The translations under genes and the position numbers were made by a program. 36,493 bases of DNA from contig JAZSEY010000010.1 of the NCBI GenBank assembly GCA_045531905.1, forward strand, positions 1-36,493, given 5' to 3'. Source of the stretch: RGIG6919 sp045531905. GTDB lineage: Bacteria > Bacillota > Clostridia > Lachnospirales > Lachnospiraceae. The notes beneath the pieces are model-generated. The model was not told the origin of the DNA. It made no database searches and saw nothing but the letters and a program-made list of their open reading frames with translations. This document shows positions 10,301-18,159 of this stretch, piece after piece. Positions within the stretch are counted from its first letter, which is position 1. Every line of letters begins with the position of its first letter.

Positions 10301-11926
10301 AGAAGAATCGCCAGCCTTGTAAATCTTGTCAATATACATCCAAATTGGCTTACGCTTCATAAACGGCTTGGCAACAAAATACGCATTCCTTACCAACAAA
10401 AACAGCCATGCACGTTTATCCTTTGAAAACAACATTTCTTTTTGTAGTTTTAATTCCTGCTTTCTTCTTCTCGCAGGTGTTGTCACCTGAAAACGAATAC
10501 CATCTTCATCTTTCATAGCCATATATCGTTTATCTGTTCCAAAACACCAGTAACTGCTTGGGAACCGACCACTCATTCTACTGAAATGAGAGTCATAAGA
10601 AAATCGAATTTTAACTGGCTCTGTCCCAAACTTTGCAAAACAGAATAATAACTCATTCTTGAACTCTTGCATTGGTATAGACACATGAAAAGAACGTGAT
10701 TTGTATAGACTTACCCCCATCGCTTTCGTGATGGCATAACGTTCATTGTATTCTAAGTTGTACTTTTTACCTGCAAAGGTAAAAAATACTTCGTCAGACA
10801 TAGCATACAATACTGGATGTACTGTTCCGTCAATCTCCATTTTCCCATCTCGGTAATCCATAAACATAATATTAGTCTTTAGGTTTGTAATACTATTAAA
10901 TACGGATTCCTTTGAAGAATAATATGGCAAACCACCCAGATAACTCTTATCAAAGCAAAAATCATCTCCATATTTCAATATGCCATATACCCATTTCAAA
11001 GAGTCTGTAACAAGTGCCTCCGACACCTTGTGACAATTAAAAATATGCTTATCATCCAGATATTGAAATGCTTTACCAACCAATTCAAAGAACGCCTGCT
11101 CTTGTCCTTCTTCGATTACATGCTTATTCTTATTGTTTAAATTGCTATTAATTCTGCTTCTGACAGAAAACATAAAATGATACTGAATAAACACTGGTAC
11201 ACTTCCATATTTGTCTTTTAATTCCTGTAAATATGGAATCCAGAAATCTGCTATCGATTGATTGTAGTATTCTTCCAGATACACGCCCTTAAAGAATGTG
11301 GTATCTCCTTCACGTTCCTGAATACTGTTATAACTATAATCTGCCAAAAACAAGACCTGTTTTATTTCAGCACATATATCCAGAAAGAATTTTCTTTCTG
11401 AATCTAATGGTAAATTTTGCTGAAACTGATAATTCTTCAACAACTTGCTGTCGATGAATGTTCCTCCAAAGTAAAAAGGATAGCAGATGAATTTTTCCAT
11501 TAACTTTTGTACGCAAACCTTTTTTGTTGACAACTCATTGGCAAACGCACCAATTGTCCCATCAGGCATCATTTTGCTAAGCATAATGATTCTTTGTGTT
11601 GCATTCTTCTCTAACTGCTTCTCAACTTCTACCACTGCACCTGTCGACCATGTATCACCACCATACAATTGTGTAGTAAACTCCTTAGTCACTCTGTTTG
11701 CTGCATCAGCAAAAATCACACTATCACTACTATCTTGGAACCCTGCAACAACATCAACCTGCAAGTTTTTCGGCAATACATCCAACCCCGATAAATTCTC
11801 AGATGTACCATATACTAACAATTGTACTGAGCCTTTAATCTGTTCCACTTCATTTTTGATACATGCTATTGTCTTTTGATTCTTATCCTTCTGTTCAGAA
11901 CCAATCAAAATGATTGATAAATTCAT
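7328..11926 (-). CDS. Tandem CDP-glycerol glycerophosphotransferase-like protein (two TagF/TagB domains)
   Basis: A 1532-residue cytoplasmic or membrane-associated transferase expected to add polyol-phosphate units to a lipid-linked wall polymer. Residues 1 to about 520 hold a start resembling a degenerate GT-A fold (MNLSIILIGS) plus unassigned sequence. Two Glyphos_transf (PF04464-type) domains follow. The first, about 540-880, has QHGM near 630, LHP and VTDFSG near 797. The second, about 920-1310, has the canonical IWHGTPLKK near 1052, NLHHK and ITDYSSVFYDY near 1225. Residues 1325-1532 are a separate unrecognised domain. The start at 11926 has GAGGAG seven bases upstream; the in-frame ATG at 11941 lies ahead of that site. 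B. subtilis TagF has one such domain in about 750 residues, so the protein is a double-size version. It follows the SDR gene by a short gap. Confidence 0.88.
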   Translation of the reverse strand: MNLSIILIGSEQKDKNQKTIACIKNEVEQIKGSVQLLVYGTSENLSGLDVLPKNLQVDVVAGFQDSSDSVIFADAANRVTKEFTTQLYGGDTWSTGAVVEVEKQLEKNATQRIIMLSKMMPDGTIGAFANELSTKKVCVQKLMEKFICYPFYFGGTFIDSKLLKNYQFQQNLPLDSERKFFLDICAEIKQVLFLADYSYNSIQEREGDTTFFKGVYLEEYYNQSIADFWIPYLQELKDKYGSVPVFIQYHFMFSVRSRINSNLNNKNKHVIEEGQEQAFFELVGKAFQYLDDKHIFNCHKVSEALVTDSLKWVYGILKYGDDFCFDKSYLGGLPYYSSKESVFNSITNLKTNIMFMDYRDGKMEIDGTVHPVLYAMSDEVFFTFAGKKYNLEYNERYAITKAMGVSLYKSRSFHVSIPMQEFKNELLFCFAKFGTEPVKIRFSYDSHFSRMSGRFPSSYWCFGTDKRYMAMKDEDGIRFQVTTPARRRKQELKLQKEMLFSKDKRAWLFLLVRNAYFVAKPFMKRKPIWMYIDKIYKAGDSSEYLYRYASAQGKSIKHYYLVDKHAADYKRLKRDGYKPLVRGSIKHRLVFLMADMMVISNSTVFAFNNFGMVNSSFIRDLVDFHVCCVQHGMSVQKIAVAQNRLRDNTRLYFCASPYEIKNLSHPIYDYEGYNALKLTGVPRYDGLVNNDQKQILISPTWRMQVAVPVRTNEGVQRDYNPLFKESEYYKVFNALINDKRLISAAKEYGYKIKYVLHPIVSAQVDDFDKNEFVDIIPAVGDMSYEKMFCESSLMVTDFSGIQFDFAYMRKPLVYLHHKDIPQHYEEGTFFYDTMAFGEICHDNDELIDVLCEYMKTGCQMKDEYVARADDFFYYDDHNNCQRIYDTMIEYQNRYILHRDSQRQFVFETGKNYVMDVKKRKAAKKELRAIVKESGAKIGKATIADSFFDEAVKDKTVLMVGLGKNVRGSLQYILNELNHNPQYEGFSVYVRTSEETDAVVQEYIRKNSWTRTQSVVDNKEYRDLMESCKYLITEVYFPESWIKKPEQVYINIWHGTPLKKLGLAKHANVLHKDGVTQRNFIEADYLLYPNDYTKKHMLDSYKVAGLMQGKAVMLGYPRTGGMLEAAERDLTELKKQLAPNGERIYAYMPTWKDYLAVEQVVAESKELLEYLDNHLANDQILYVNLHHKVSDSLDYSAFKKIKKFPPTTDNYELLAATDALITDYSSVFYDYLALRKQVVLYCADYELYREKRGTYMDLMELPFDKARTKEAVLDALNRGKQYDDQDAYDTFCAYDSKDNAQKLCSLLIDETSGGVILEDIPRIQKKKLLFYSDACEASKQTTMLEKLVASYNTSLSQIYIGCEMSKVDMNKASAYPMLANIPVIGTKQDPHLSAVGKAVLKLYTDGGVDFDKAMEYLQYDYALVPTRMFGRAKFDAVFIYDVLDPERIISLAMMDADKYLFINAGMIKEIKNGNEFLANAVKYAADYVRAIFVETEEQKIVIETMLELKQAIQVVDAVDVLEDLVNTIVNMDK

Positions 11927-11958
11927 AACTGTGCTCCTCATATGAAAATTAATCTAAA

Positions 11959-13038
11959 TTATAATCCTTGTTCACGAAAACTCTTTACAAGTCTTTCATA
12001 CATATCCGGCAAATCATACACCGGTTTCCAACCTAATTGTTGTAGCTTATCTGAATTGAGATGCATTGCTACATCTGGGGCATAACCATATGTCAAAGCA
12101 TCCTCTGGAATATCAAATATTACTTTGATACCTCCTTTTGCCAACTGAGCCGCTACCATCTCTGCCATATCTTTAATTTTTATCGTTGTGGATGGATTGG
12201 CTACAGTATAAACTTCTCCGGTGTTACCTTTTAATAATATAGTGAGAATTCCGGCTACCGCATCTGCTGTATAACAATAATTTCCAGTAGATTCACCTTT
12301 TGTATGCAACACAATATCATCACCAAACATTGCACTTTTTGCAAACTGTGCAAAAACTCTTCCTTCCTCTTTAGATACACCAGCACCAAAAGTCTGTGCT
12401 AATCGGGCAACCTTCACCGGAACCTGATACTCATGTGCATATGAAGCGCAAAGCAGTTCACACATACGTTTACTTTCAGAATAACTACTTCTCACATTCA
12501 TCACATCAATATAGCCCAAATCCTCTTCTTTGACACATTCCAAATCAGGATTCGTAATGCCAAACGCCTCCATAGAAGAAATGTAAACCATGCTTTTCAC
12601 ACATTTCTCATGCGCCAACTGTAACAGGTGTTCCGTACCGGAAATCGCAGTTTGAATTGTCTCCACAGGCTGCGTAACAAATGTCTTTGATGCAGTCACG
12701 CTAGCTCCATGTACAATATAATCCACATCGGATTCTAATCGTATTGGAGACAGAATATCTGCCACTACCAAATTCACATCCTGCCGTTCCAACAAATCAC
12801 CAAATATTGTCTTTGCTTTTTCTGCATTCCGTACCATCGGTAAAATCTTCATATTCAAATTGTGTACGCGATTACAACATGCAAGCGATTTCACCAACAT
12901 AGACCCTACCAATCCGGTCGCACCGGTGACCAACACGGAAGCCCCCTGTAATCCAGAATAATCAATCTCACGATTATTTGCTATATCATCTAAATCCTCT
13001 TGCAATACCGCATCAAACTTGCTTTCTATCATAGTCAC
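11959..13038 (-). CDS. NAD-dependent epimerase/dehydratase (extended SDR)
   Basis: Rossmann-fold enzyme probably acting on a nucleotide-linked sugar or polyol. The glycine motif TGATGLVGS (38-46) binds NAD, SSMEAFG holds the catalytic Ser region, and SSYSESK holds the Tyr-x3-Lys pair. The length of 359 is usual for extended SDRs. The substrate cannot be told. It is the first gene of the operon with the tandem TagF-like, GDPD-like and beta-helix proteins, so it probably makes a precursor for that polymer. The start is either GTG at 13038 (GAGG five bases upstream) or ATG at 13032 (GAGG eleven bases upstream). Confidence 0.85.
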   Translation of the reverse strand: MTMIESKFDAVLQEDLDDIANNREIDYSGLQGASVLVTGATGLVGSMLVKSLACCNRVHNLNMKILPMVRNAEKAKTIFGDLLERQDVNLVVADILSPIRLESDVDYIVHGASVTASKTFVTQPVETIQTAISGTEHLLQLAHEKCVKSMVYISSMEAFGITNPDLECVKEEDLGYIDVMNVRSSYSESKRMCELLCASYAHEYQVPVKVARLAQTFGAGVSKEEGRVFAQFAKSAMFGDDIVLHTKGESTGNYCYTADAVAGILTILLKGNTGEVYTVANPSTTIKIKDMAEMVAAQLAKGGIKVIFDIPEDALTYGYAPDVAMHLNSDKLQQLGWKPVYDLPDMYERLVKSFREQGL

Positions 13039-13105
13039 AACAACCTCACTTTACTGCATTATTATCACTTTTTTGTACTATTCTAAAAAAAGTACACACA
13101 TGGTT

Positions 13106-13134
13106 AGTATAACGGATTTACAATTAAAAAACAA
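13106..13134 (-). promoter_or_regulatory. Promoter of the SDR - tandem TagF - GDPD - beta-helix operon
   Basis: On the minus strand -35 TTGTTT (13129-13134), a 17-base spacer and -10 TATACT (13106-13111), with a leader of about 60 bases. Confidence 0.6.
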
Positions 13135-13167
13135 TCTTCTTGATCTAAATAATTTAGTATCACACAC

Positions 13168-13196
13168 TTTTCATTTGCACTGAAATATGCTACAAT
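13168..13196 (+). promoter_or_regulatory. Extended -10 promoter of the Dpm1-like glycosyltransferase gene
   Basis: -35 TTTTCA (13168-13173), 17 bases, -10 TACAAT (13191-13196) preceded by TGC, giving an extended -10 element. It is divergent from the SDR operon promoter. Confidence 0.5.
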
Positions 13197-13248
13197 ATTT
13201 TGGTGTCTGTTTAGACAACTACAAGAATCATTAATCACGGGTACTATT

Positions 13249-14004
13249 ATGAAAACAAACGATTTATACCAATCCTATATTCTTTCTAACGCAAAGCTTT
13301 CTGTGGTCATGCCTGCGTATAATGAAGGTGCACATATTTATGATAATTTAAAAAAGACCAGTAGGATACTAGAAACATTTGCCAATACCTATGAGATTAT
13401 AGCCGTGAATGATGGTAGCAAAGATAATACTGAATTAGAAATCAAGCGTGCAGCGGAAGACGATTCCCATATTCGCCTGATATCTTATTCGCCAAACCGC
13501 GGAAAGGGCAGTGCTATCCGACAAGGATTTTTGGAGGCAAACGGCGACCTCATTGCGTTTTTAGATTCTGATTTAGAATTAAGTCCAGAACTATTACAGG
13601 GTTTTTTATATGAATTAGTACATCAAGATGCCGATATTGTAATTGGCTCCAAGATGCATAAAGATTCCAAGTTAAATTATCCCCTATCCAGAAAAATCAT
13701 GAGTTGGGGATATTATATGCTGTTAAGACTATTGTTTCACTTACACACAAAAGATACACAGACCGGCATCAAATTATTCAAACGAGAAACCGTTATTCCA
13801 ATCATGCAAAACTTGCAGACCTGTGGCTACGCATTCGACATTGAAATTCTAGCAACAGCAAAAAAGAACGGCAAAAAAATAATCGAAATGCCGGTAGAGG
13901 TAAAATACACACGAAACGATGTTCCCGGAGGAATGCGTATCCGCATTCAAGATATTTTGAGAATGTTTACCGATACCATTGCTATCAAAAAGCACCTAAA
14001 ATAA
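13249..14004 (+). CDS. Dolichyl/polyprenyl-phosphate sugar synthase-like glycosyltransferase (GT2)
   Basis: Resembles Dpm1, which moves a sugar from its nucleotide to a polyprenyl phosphate at the inner face of the membrane. Seen are LSVVMPAYNEG (17-27), NDGSKD (54-59), RGKGSAIRQGF, the metal site DSDLELS (106-112) and TQTGIKLFKRE further on, all typical of the family. The 251 residues form a soluble catalytic domain without the C-terminal membrane segments of some relatives. The ribosome site before the ATG is weak (a CGGG-like stretch). A lipid-linked sugar made here could supply an extracellular glycosylation of the wall polymer, but no GT-C partner is in the window, so the acceptor is unknown. 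Confidence 0.88.
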   Translation: MKTNDLYQSYILSNAKLSVVMPAYNEGAHIYDNLKKTSRILETFANTYEIIAVNDGSKDNTELEIKRAAEDDSHIRLISYSPNRGKGSAIRQGFLEANGDLIAFLDSDLELSPELLQGFLYELVHQDADIVIGSKMHKDSKLNYPLSRKIMSWGYYMLLRLLFHLHTKDTQTGIKLFKRETVIPIMQNLQTCGYAFDIEILATAKKNGKKIIEMPVEVKYTRNDVPGGMRIRIQDILRMFTDTIAIKKHLK

Positions 14005-14046
14005 AACAACGGATTTGAGGTTCATTGCCCCAAAATCCGTTGTTTT
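14003..14046. terminator. Bidirectional terminator between the Dpm1-like gene and tagD
   Basis: Inverted arms AAAACAACGGATTT (14003-14016) and AAATCCGTTGTTTT (14033-14046), with further GG/CC pairing towards the loop and T-runs on both outer sides. Confidence 0.9.
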
Positions 14047-14049
14047 TTA

Positions 14050-14451
14050 TTACTCTGATTCTTTTCCTTTTAAGTTTTCTTTAATTTGTGTTGTAGAAAT
14101 CTCAGGTGTTCTAGAAAGATAGACTACCTCACAATGATCTTTCAGAAAATCAAACTTTCCTTTCCAATCATCTCCAATAACAAACGTGTCAACTTTAAAT
14201 TCCTTTACATCTGACACCTTTTGCTCCCAATCCTTTTCAGGAATTACCAAATCCACATAGCGAATTGCTTCTAAAAGTTGTTTTCTTTTCTCATATTCAA
14301 AATAACAAACCTTTTGCTTCTGTTCCCAATTAAATTCATCTGTTGACAATGCAACAATAAGATAATCACCTAATTCTTTCGCTCGTCTCAAAAGATTTAC
14401 ATGTCCATAGTGCAACAAATCAAAAGTACCATACGTAATAACTTTCTTCAT
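14050..14451 (-). CDS. tagD: Glycerol-3-phosphate cytidylyltransferase
   Basis: Forms CDP-glycerol from CTP and sn-glycerol-3-phosphate, the donor for TagB/TagF-type transferases. The 133 residues are close to the length of B. subtilis TagD. The nucleotidyltransferase motif H14-YGH17 is present in YGTFDLLHYGH, and the second signature RTPEISTTQIK spans 114-124. AGGAG stands eight bases before the ATG. It is the last gene of the cytidylyltransferase-ABC transporter operon, 29 bases behind the phosphofructokinase gene. Its presence together with four TagF/TagB-like domains nearby strongly suggests a polymer containing glycerol phosphate. Confidence 0.95.
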   Translation of the reverse strand: MKKVITYGTFDLLHYGHVNLLRRAKELGDYLIVALSTDEFNWEQKQKVCYFEYEKRKQLLEAIRYVDLVIPEKDWEQKVSDVKEFKVDTFVIGDDWKGKFDFLKDHCEVVYLSRTPEISTTQIKENLKGKESE

Positions 14452-14480
14452 TCTAACATCTCCTAAGCTTATAATTCAAT

Positions 14481-15710
14481 CTATAAAAGTTGTACATTAT
14501 TAGGAATACCATTCTTGTAACGAATATTTCTTTCGCCCTCAATAATTGGATACAAATAATCAAACAACTCTTGCGTAATATCATGCCCATCTGGTGTTAT
14601 CCACTCCAGAGGTACTGTTTTTTCCTGATTAGCAACCTGTGATATATCAACACAACCAAAATCAATCACATACTCCTGACCAGCCTTGCGAAGCAATGTT
14701 ACCATAACACCACTACGCCCTTCTAATGCAGCCGTCACAGCCTTCATACCAAGCATACGGGATTCTTCAATATCTGTAGCACTGGCAATATGGGAAGCAC
14801 ATCGCTGCATAAGGCTCAGTTCTACTGCTCTCACCTTGCAACCAATTCTATCTTTAATAATCTCAGTTAAAATCTGACCTACACCAGCAAGATAACCATG
14901 ACCAAATTCATCTACTGTATTCGGTTGATATAACTCTGATATGTATTTTCCGTCCGCTGACTTAATACCTTCACTGACAGCAACCAAAATACCGTTATGT
15001 GCTTTAACTTTCTCTCTTACATCTTCAACAAAACGATCCATGTCAAACGCCTGCTCACAAAGATAGATTAAAGCAGGACCTCTACCGCCGTTAACCCTAG
15101 CTAAAGCTGTGGCTGCGGTTAACCAACCTGCATTACGTCCCATAATCTCAACAATAGTTACTGCTGGAACATCATATACCGATATATCGCGTTCTAATTC
15201 AGCCACGGTAGTCGCAATGTATTTTGCAGCTGAACCAAAGCCAGGACAATGGTCAGTGCCCACTAAATCATTATCAATGGTCTTTGGTGCACCTAACACT
15301 TTGATGTCATCGATACCATTCTTCTCACAATAAGCATGAAGCTGACTCACGGTGTCCATGGAATCATTTCCACCAACATAAACAAAATATTTAATATCAT
15401 ATTTTCTGAACACTTCTATAATTCTCGCACACTGCTCATCACCATTACCAGAACCACTTTTACCCAGTTTAAAACGACAGGAACCAAGCACTGCTGCCGG
15501 TGTTTGCTTCAAAATGTCTAATTTTTTAGTATTGTGCTGCAATTGTTCCAGATCAATCAAATCTTCTTCGAAAACACCCTTGATACCGTACTTAGAGCCA
15601 TACACCTTATCAACGCGTTCGCTTAATTTTGCCATCTCTAAAACACCAACCACTGTGGCATTAATGGCAGCGGTAGGTCCTCCTGACTGTGCTACCAACA
15701 AATTGTTCAT
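14481..15710 (-). CDS. pfp: Diphosphate-type 6-phosphofructokinase
   Basis: Phosphorylates fructose-6-phosphate to the 1,6-bisphosphate. The family motifs are AQSGGPTAAIN (7-17), GGNDS (113-117), PKTIDND (142-148) and MGRNAGW (190-196). Asp in place of the second Gly of GGDGS and Lys in place of Gly in PGTIDND are the two residues known to mark pyrophosphate-using enzymes, so PPi rather than ATP is the likely donor and the reaction would be reversible. The start at 15710 has GGAG seven bases upstream; the in-frame ATG at 15743 does not. The gene lies between tagH and tagD, an unusual place. The cytidylyltransferases of the same operon release PPi, which this enzyme could consume; that link is inference. 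Confidence 0.9.
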   Translation of the reverse strand: MNNLLVAQSGGPTAAINATVVGVLEMAKLSERVDKVYGSKYGIKGVFEEDLIDLEQLQHNTKKLDILKQTPAAVLGSCRFKLGKSGSGNGDEQCARIIEVFRKYDIKYFVYVGGNDSMDTVSQLHAYCEKNGIDDIKVLGAPKTIDNDLVGTDHCPGFGSAAKYIATTVAELERDISVYDVPAVTIVEIMGRNAGWLTAATALARVNGGRGPALIYLCEQAFDMDRFVEDVREKVKAHNGILVAVSEGIKSADGKYISELYQPNTVDEFGHGYLAGVGQILTEIIKDRIGCKVRAVELSLMQRCASHIASATDIEESRMLGMKAVTAALEGRSGVMVTLLRKAGQEYVIDFGCVDISQVANQEKTVPLEWITPDGHDITQELFDYLYPIIEGERNIRYKNGIPNNVQLL

Positions 15711-15743
15711 ATCAGAACTCCTTTCCTCTTTTGAAACAAGCAT

Positions 15744-16508
15744 TTAATCATCCAACACATCTTCGCCAAGCATTTCTGTATACAATTCTATCATCTCATC
15801 AATGTCACCCGTTGCAATTAGTTGACCATGATCCAGTATGATTCCCTTATTACAAATACGTTTTACTTGTTTTAAAGAATGGGAAACAAACAAAACACTC
15901 GCCCCATCCGCCATTAAACTCTTTACTTTTTTCTCGCTCTTCTTCTTAAACTTTGCATCTCCAACTGACAACACCTCGTCTAATATCAAAATATCTGGAG
16001 CCACCGTTGTTGCAATAGAAAATCCCAACCGAGAACGCATACCCGACGAATAATTCTTCAAAGGAACATTAATAAAATCCTTCAACTCTGAAAATTTGAC
16101 AATCTCATCGAATTTTTCCTGCACAAACTTCTTTTCTAAACCAAGCATTGCACTGTAAAGATAAATATTCTCAGCTCCTGTGTACTGCTTATCAAATCCA
16201 GCACCTAATTCCAGAAGCGGTACTAATCTTCCATGTCTTGTTACACTACCTTCAGTAGGTTTGAACACACCTGCTATTATCTTTAACAATGTACTTTTAC
16301 CAGCACCATTGGTACCTAATATTGCTACACGGTCACCTTGCTCAACCTGAAAAGAAACATTCTTCAACGCCCAAAACTCGTTATAATGCATATCCTTTTT
16401 CAGTGAGCGAATAATATACTCTTTTAAATTATCTACCCGTTCCTTGCTCAAATTAAACTTCATGCTGACATCTTTGACTTCCAGAACGATTTTCTTTGAA
16501 TCTCCCAT
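15744..16508 (-). CDS. tagH: ABC transporter ATPase for wall polymer export (TagH-like)
   Basis: Powers transport of the finished lipid-linked polymer across the membrane with the permease encoded just upstream. Walker A GTNGAGKST (65-73), the signature YSSGM (153-157), Walker B ILILDE (173-178) and the following VLSVGDAKF, typical of the TagH/Wzt polysaccharide exporters, are visible. The 254 residues contain the nucleotide-binding domain only; the long C-terminal extension of B. subtilis TagH is missing, as is a Wzt-type glycan-binding domain. ATG at 16508 has GGGAG five bases before it; a TTG at 16520 is less likely. The permease gene ends 17 bases upstream. Confidence 0.93.
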   Translation of the reverse strand: MGDSKKIVLEVKDVSMKFNLSKERVDNLKEYIIRSLKKDMHYNEFWALKNVSFQVEQGDRVAILGTNGAGKSTLLKIIAGVFKPTEGSVTRHGRLVPLLELGAGFDKQYTGAENIYLYSAMLGLEKKFVQEKFDEIVKFSELKDFINVPLKNYSSGMRSRLGFSIATTVAPDILILDEVLSVGDAKFKKKSEKKVKSLMADGASVLFVSHSLKQVKRICNKGIILDHGQLIATGDIDEMIELYTEMLGEDVLDD

Positions 16509-16525
16509 AGTTTCTCCCAATTATA

Positions 16526-17302
16526 CTAGATATTTAAAATAAACTTATCCTGATTCTTTTTAAATATATACAAGCCAAAAATCAAACTTATAATACCGAA
16601 TACAAAACTGTATATCATATAGTTCCAGTTGATTGCCGTTCCAAAAATACCACTTCTAAAATTGTCAATCACACAATACAACGGATTGCACTCTAAAATA
16701 AAACTCATCTTGCTGTCCAAAATTCGTTCTGGCTTATAAAAAATGGCACATGTATACATAATCATAACTGTTCCAACAGACCAGATATACTCCATATCTC
16801 GAAAAAACACGCCTACTGTAGATAAAATCATACCTAGTCCATAAGTCAGAATTAGTAAATCTATCATAGCAATCAGACAATATACCAAATTCCAGCTTGG
16901 ATACACTCCAAGTACCAATGCAACGATAACCAATACAGGTAACGATAGCATAAATGTTACAAAATTAATCAATACACTGGACATCGGATAGATATATTTG
17001 GGAACATATACTTTTTTGATTCTGCTGGCATTAACACGAATCGACTTCAAACAAGCTGTTGTAGAGGAATTAAAAAATGAATACAACAACCTTCCTGATA
17101 AAATATATACTGGAAATTCCTTTTCATTATGGCCAAGCAAAGTACCAAACACGATTGTCAAAACAATCATATATAATAATGGTTCCAACATAGACCATAA
17201 AATACCCAGATACGATCTTCTATATTTTAATTTGATACCTTTCTTGACTAATTCTTCTAGCAAGAAAGAATAACGTTTAAAATTCTTAAATTGTTCTTTC
17301 AT
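16526..17302 (-). CDS. tagG: ABC-2 type permease for wall polymer export (TagG-like)
   Basis: Membrane channel subunit pairing with the TagH-like ATPase. The 258 residues show the ABC-2 layout: a basic N-terminal segment (KLKYRRSYLGILWSMLEPLLYM, a family hallmark, at about 23-44) and about six hydrophobic segments, the last near the C-terminus before the basic KKNQDKF. The ribosome site AGGAG, five bases before the ATG, is made partly by the stop codon region of the cytidylyltransferase gene, so the genes are tightly coupled. TagGH and Wzm/Wzt systems export complete polymers, which agrees with the lack of Wzx and Wzy here. Confidence 0.92.
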   Translation of the reverse strand: MKEQFKNFKRYSFLLEELVKKGIKLKYRRSYLGILWSMLEPLLYMIVLTIVFGTLLGHNEKEFPVYILSGRLLYSFFNSSTTACLKSIRVNASRIKKVYVPKYIYPMSSVLINFVTFMLSLPVLVIVALVLGVYPSWNLVYCLIAMIDLLILTYGLGMILSTVGVFFRDMEYIWSVGTVMIMYTCAIFYKPERILDSKMSFILECNPLYCVIDNFRSGIFGTAINWNYMIYSFVFGIISLIFGLYIFKKNQDKFILNI

Positions 17303-17303
17303 A

Positions 17304-18065
17304 CTAGCTCCTATGCATACGGCTATCCATTCTATTCGTTAAACCTAAACCAAATGCTTGTTCATTTTCTTTGTATTGCAACAAGGCACGGAACATGTAT
17401 ACATCTTCCGGTGTTGTAACCTTGATATTACCTCTATTGCCTTGAACCACATGTGCTGTAATTCCCTGACTACGAATAATTGTACATGCATCTACCATAT
17501 TTTCATAACCTTCCGGTCTCTGTCTTACCACATCATGAGCAGCAATAATATCCTTTAACACAAAACTCTGTGGTGCTTGCGCAGAATAGGTATTCTTTCT
17601 AGGAGGCACATCCGCAACTGTATCTCCATCCTCACTAATCATAATTGTTTCATAGCATGCTGTACAAGTAATAGCATTACCATGCTTTTTAACGGTAGCA
17701 ATATTATCACTGATAACATCATAAGATACAAACGGTCTTACACCATCATGCAACAAAACAACTGAATCATCAGGATTCTCTGCTTCCGCTCTCTTTAATG
17801 CATTGTAAATAGAATCCTGTGCCGTCTCACCACCAGGAAATACAGCAGCCACTTTAGATAAATGATACTCTTCAACCAAATCCTTCATGTAATCTTCGTA
17901 ATCTGCGAGGATAGACACATAAATCTTATCAATCTCATTATGAAACTGGAACAATTGTAAAGTATGAATTATAACTGGTTTACCATTAATTTCCAAAAAC
18001 TGCTTTGGCACACCTGCACCCATTCTCACACCGCTTCCACCAGCGAAAATAATAGCTATGTTCAT
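17304..18065 (-). CDS. tarI: IspD/TarI-family cytidylyltransferase (probably ribitol- or other polyol-phosphate)
   Basis: Transfers CMP from CTP to a sugar-alcohol phosphate. The N-terminal AGGSGVRMGAGVPKQF (8-23) is the nucleotide loop, followed by QDSIYNAL (83-90), HDGVRPF (106-112), QAPQSF and the C-terminal NIKVTTPEDV. These fit both IspD (MEP pathway) and TarI (D-ribitol-5-phosphate cytidylyltransferase). The operon with TagG, TagH and TagD favours TarI, giving CDP-ribitol or a related donor. No TarJ-type alcohol dehydrogenase is in the window, so the polyol is not proven. AAGGAG precedes the ATG, and a good promoter lies at 18121-18149. Automated annotation would probably call it ispD. 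Confidence 0.88.
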   Translation of the reverse strand: MNIAIIFAGGSGVRMGAGVPKQFLEINGKPVIIHTLQLFQFHNEIDKIYVSILADYEDYMKDLVEEYHLSKVAAVFPGGETAQDSIYNALKRAEAENPDDSVVLLHDGVRPFVSYDVISDNIATVKKHGNAITCTACYETIMISEDGDTVADVPPRKNTYSAQAPQSFVLKDIIAAHDVVRQRPEGYENMVDACTIIRSQGITAHVVQGNRGNIKVTTPEDVYMFRALLQYKENEQAFGLGLTNRMDSRMHRS

Positions 18066-18120
18066 ATTTTTTCTCCTTGTTTAAATATATCAACTATAAT
18101 TGTTACCAAATACTTCTAAC

Positions 18121-18149
18121 AGTTTAACCAACTTTCCTTGGATAGTCAA
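18121..18149 (-). promoter_or_regulatory. Promoter of the tarI-tagG-tagH-pfp-tagD operon
   Basis: On the minus strand -35 TTGACT (18144-18149), exactly 17 bases, -10 TAAACT (18121-18126). It lies in the 94-base gap behind the TagB-like gene, so this operon can be expressed on its own. Confidence 0.65.
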
Positions 18150-18159
18150 ACACTATTTG

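Noticed and set aside
11487..11879. 130-codon plus-strand frame within the tandem TagF-like gene
   Set aside because: Shadow of a clear 1532-residue gene; no ribosome site and no domain.
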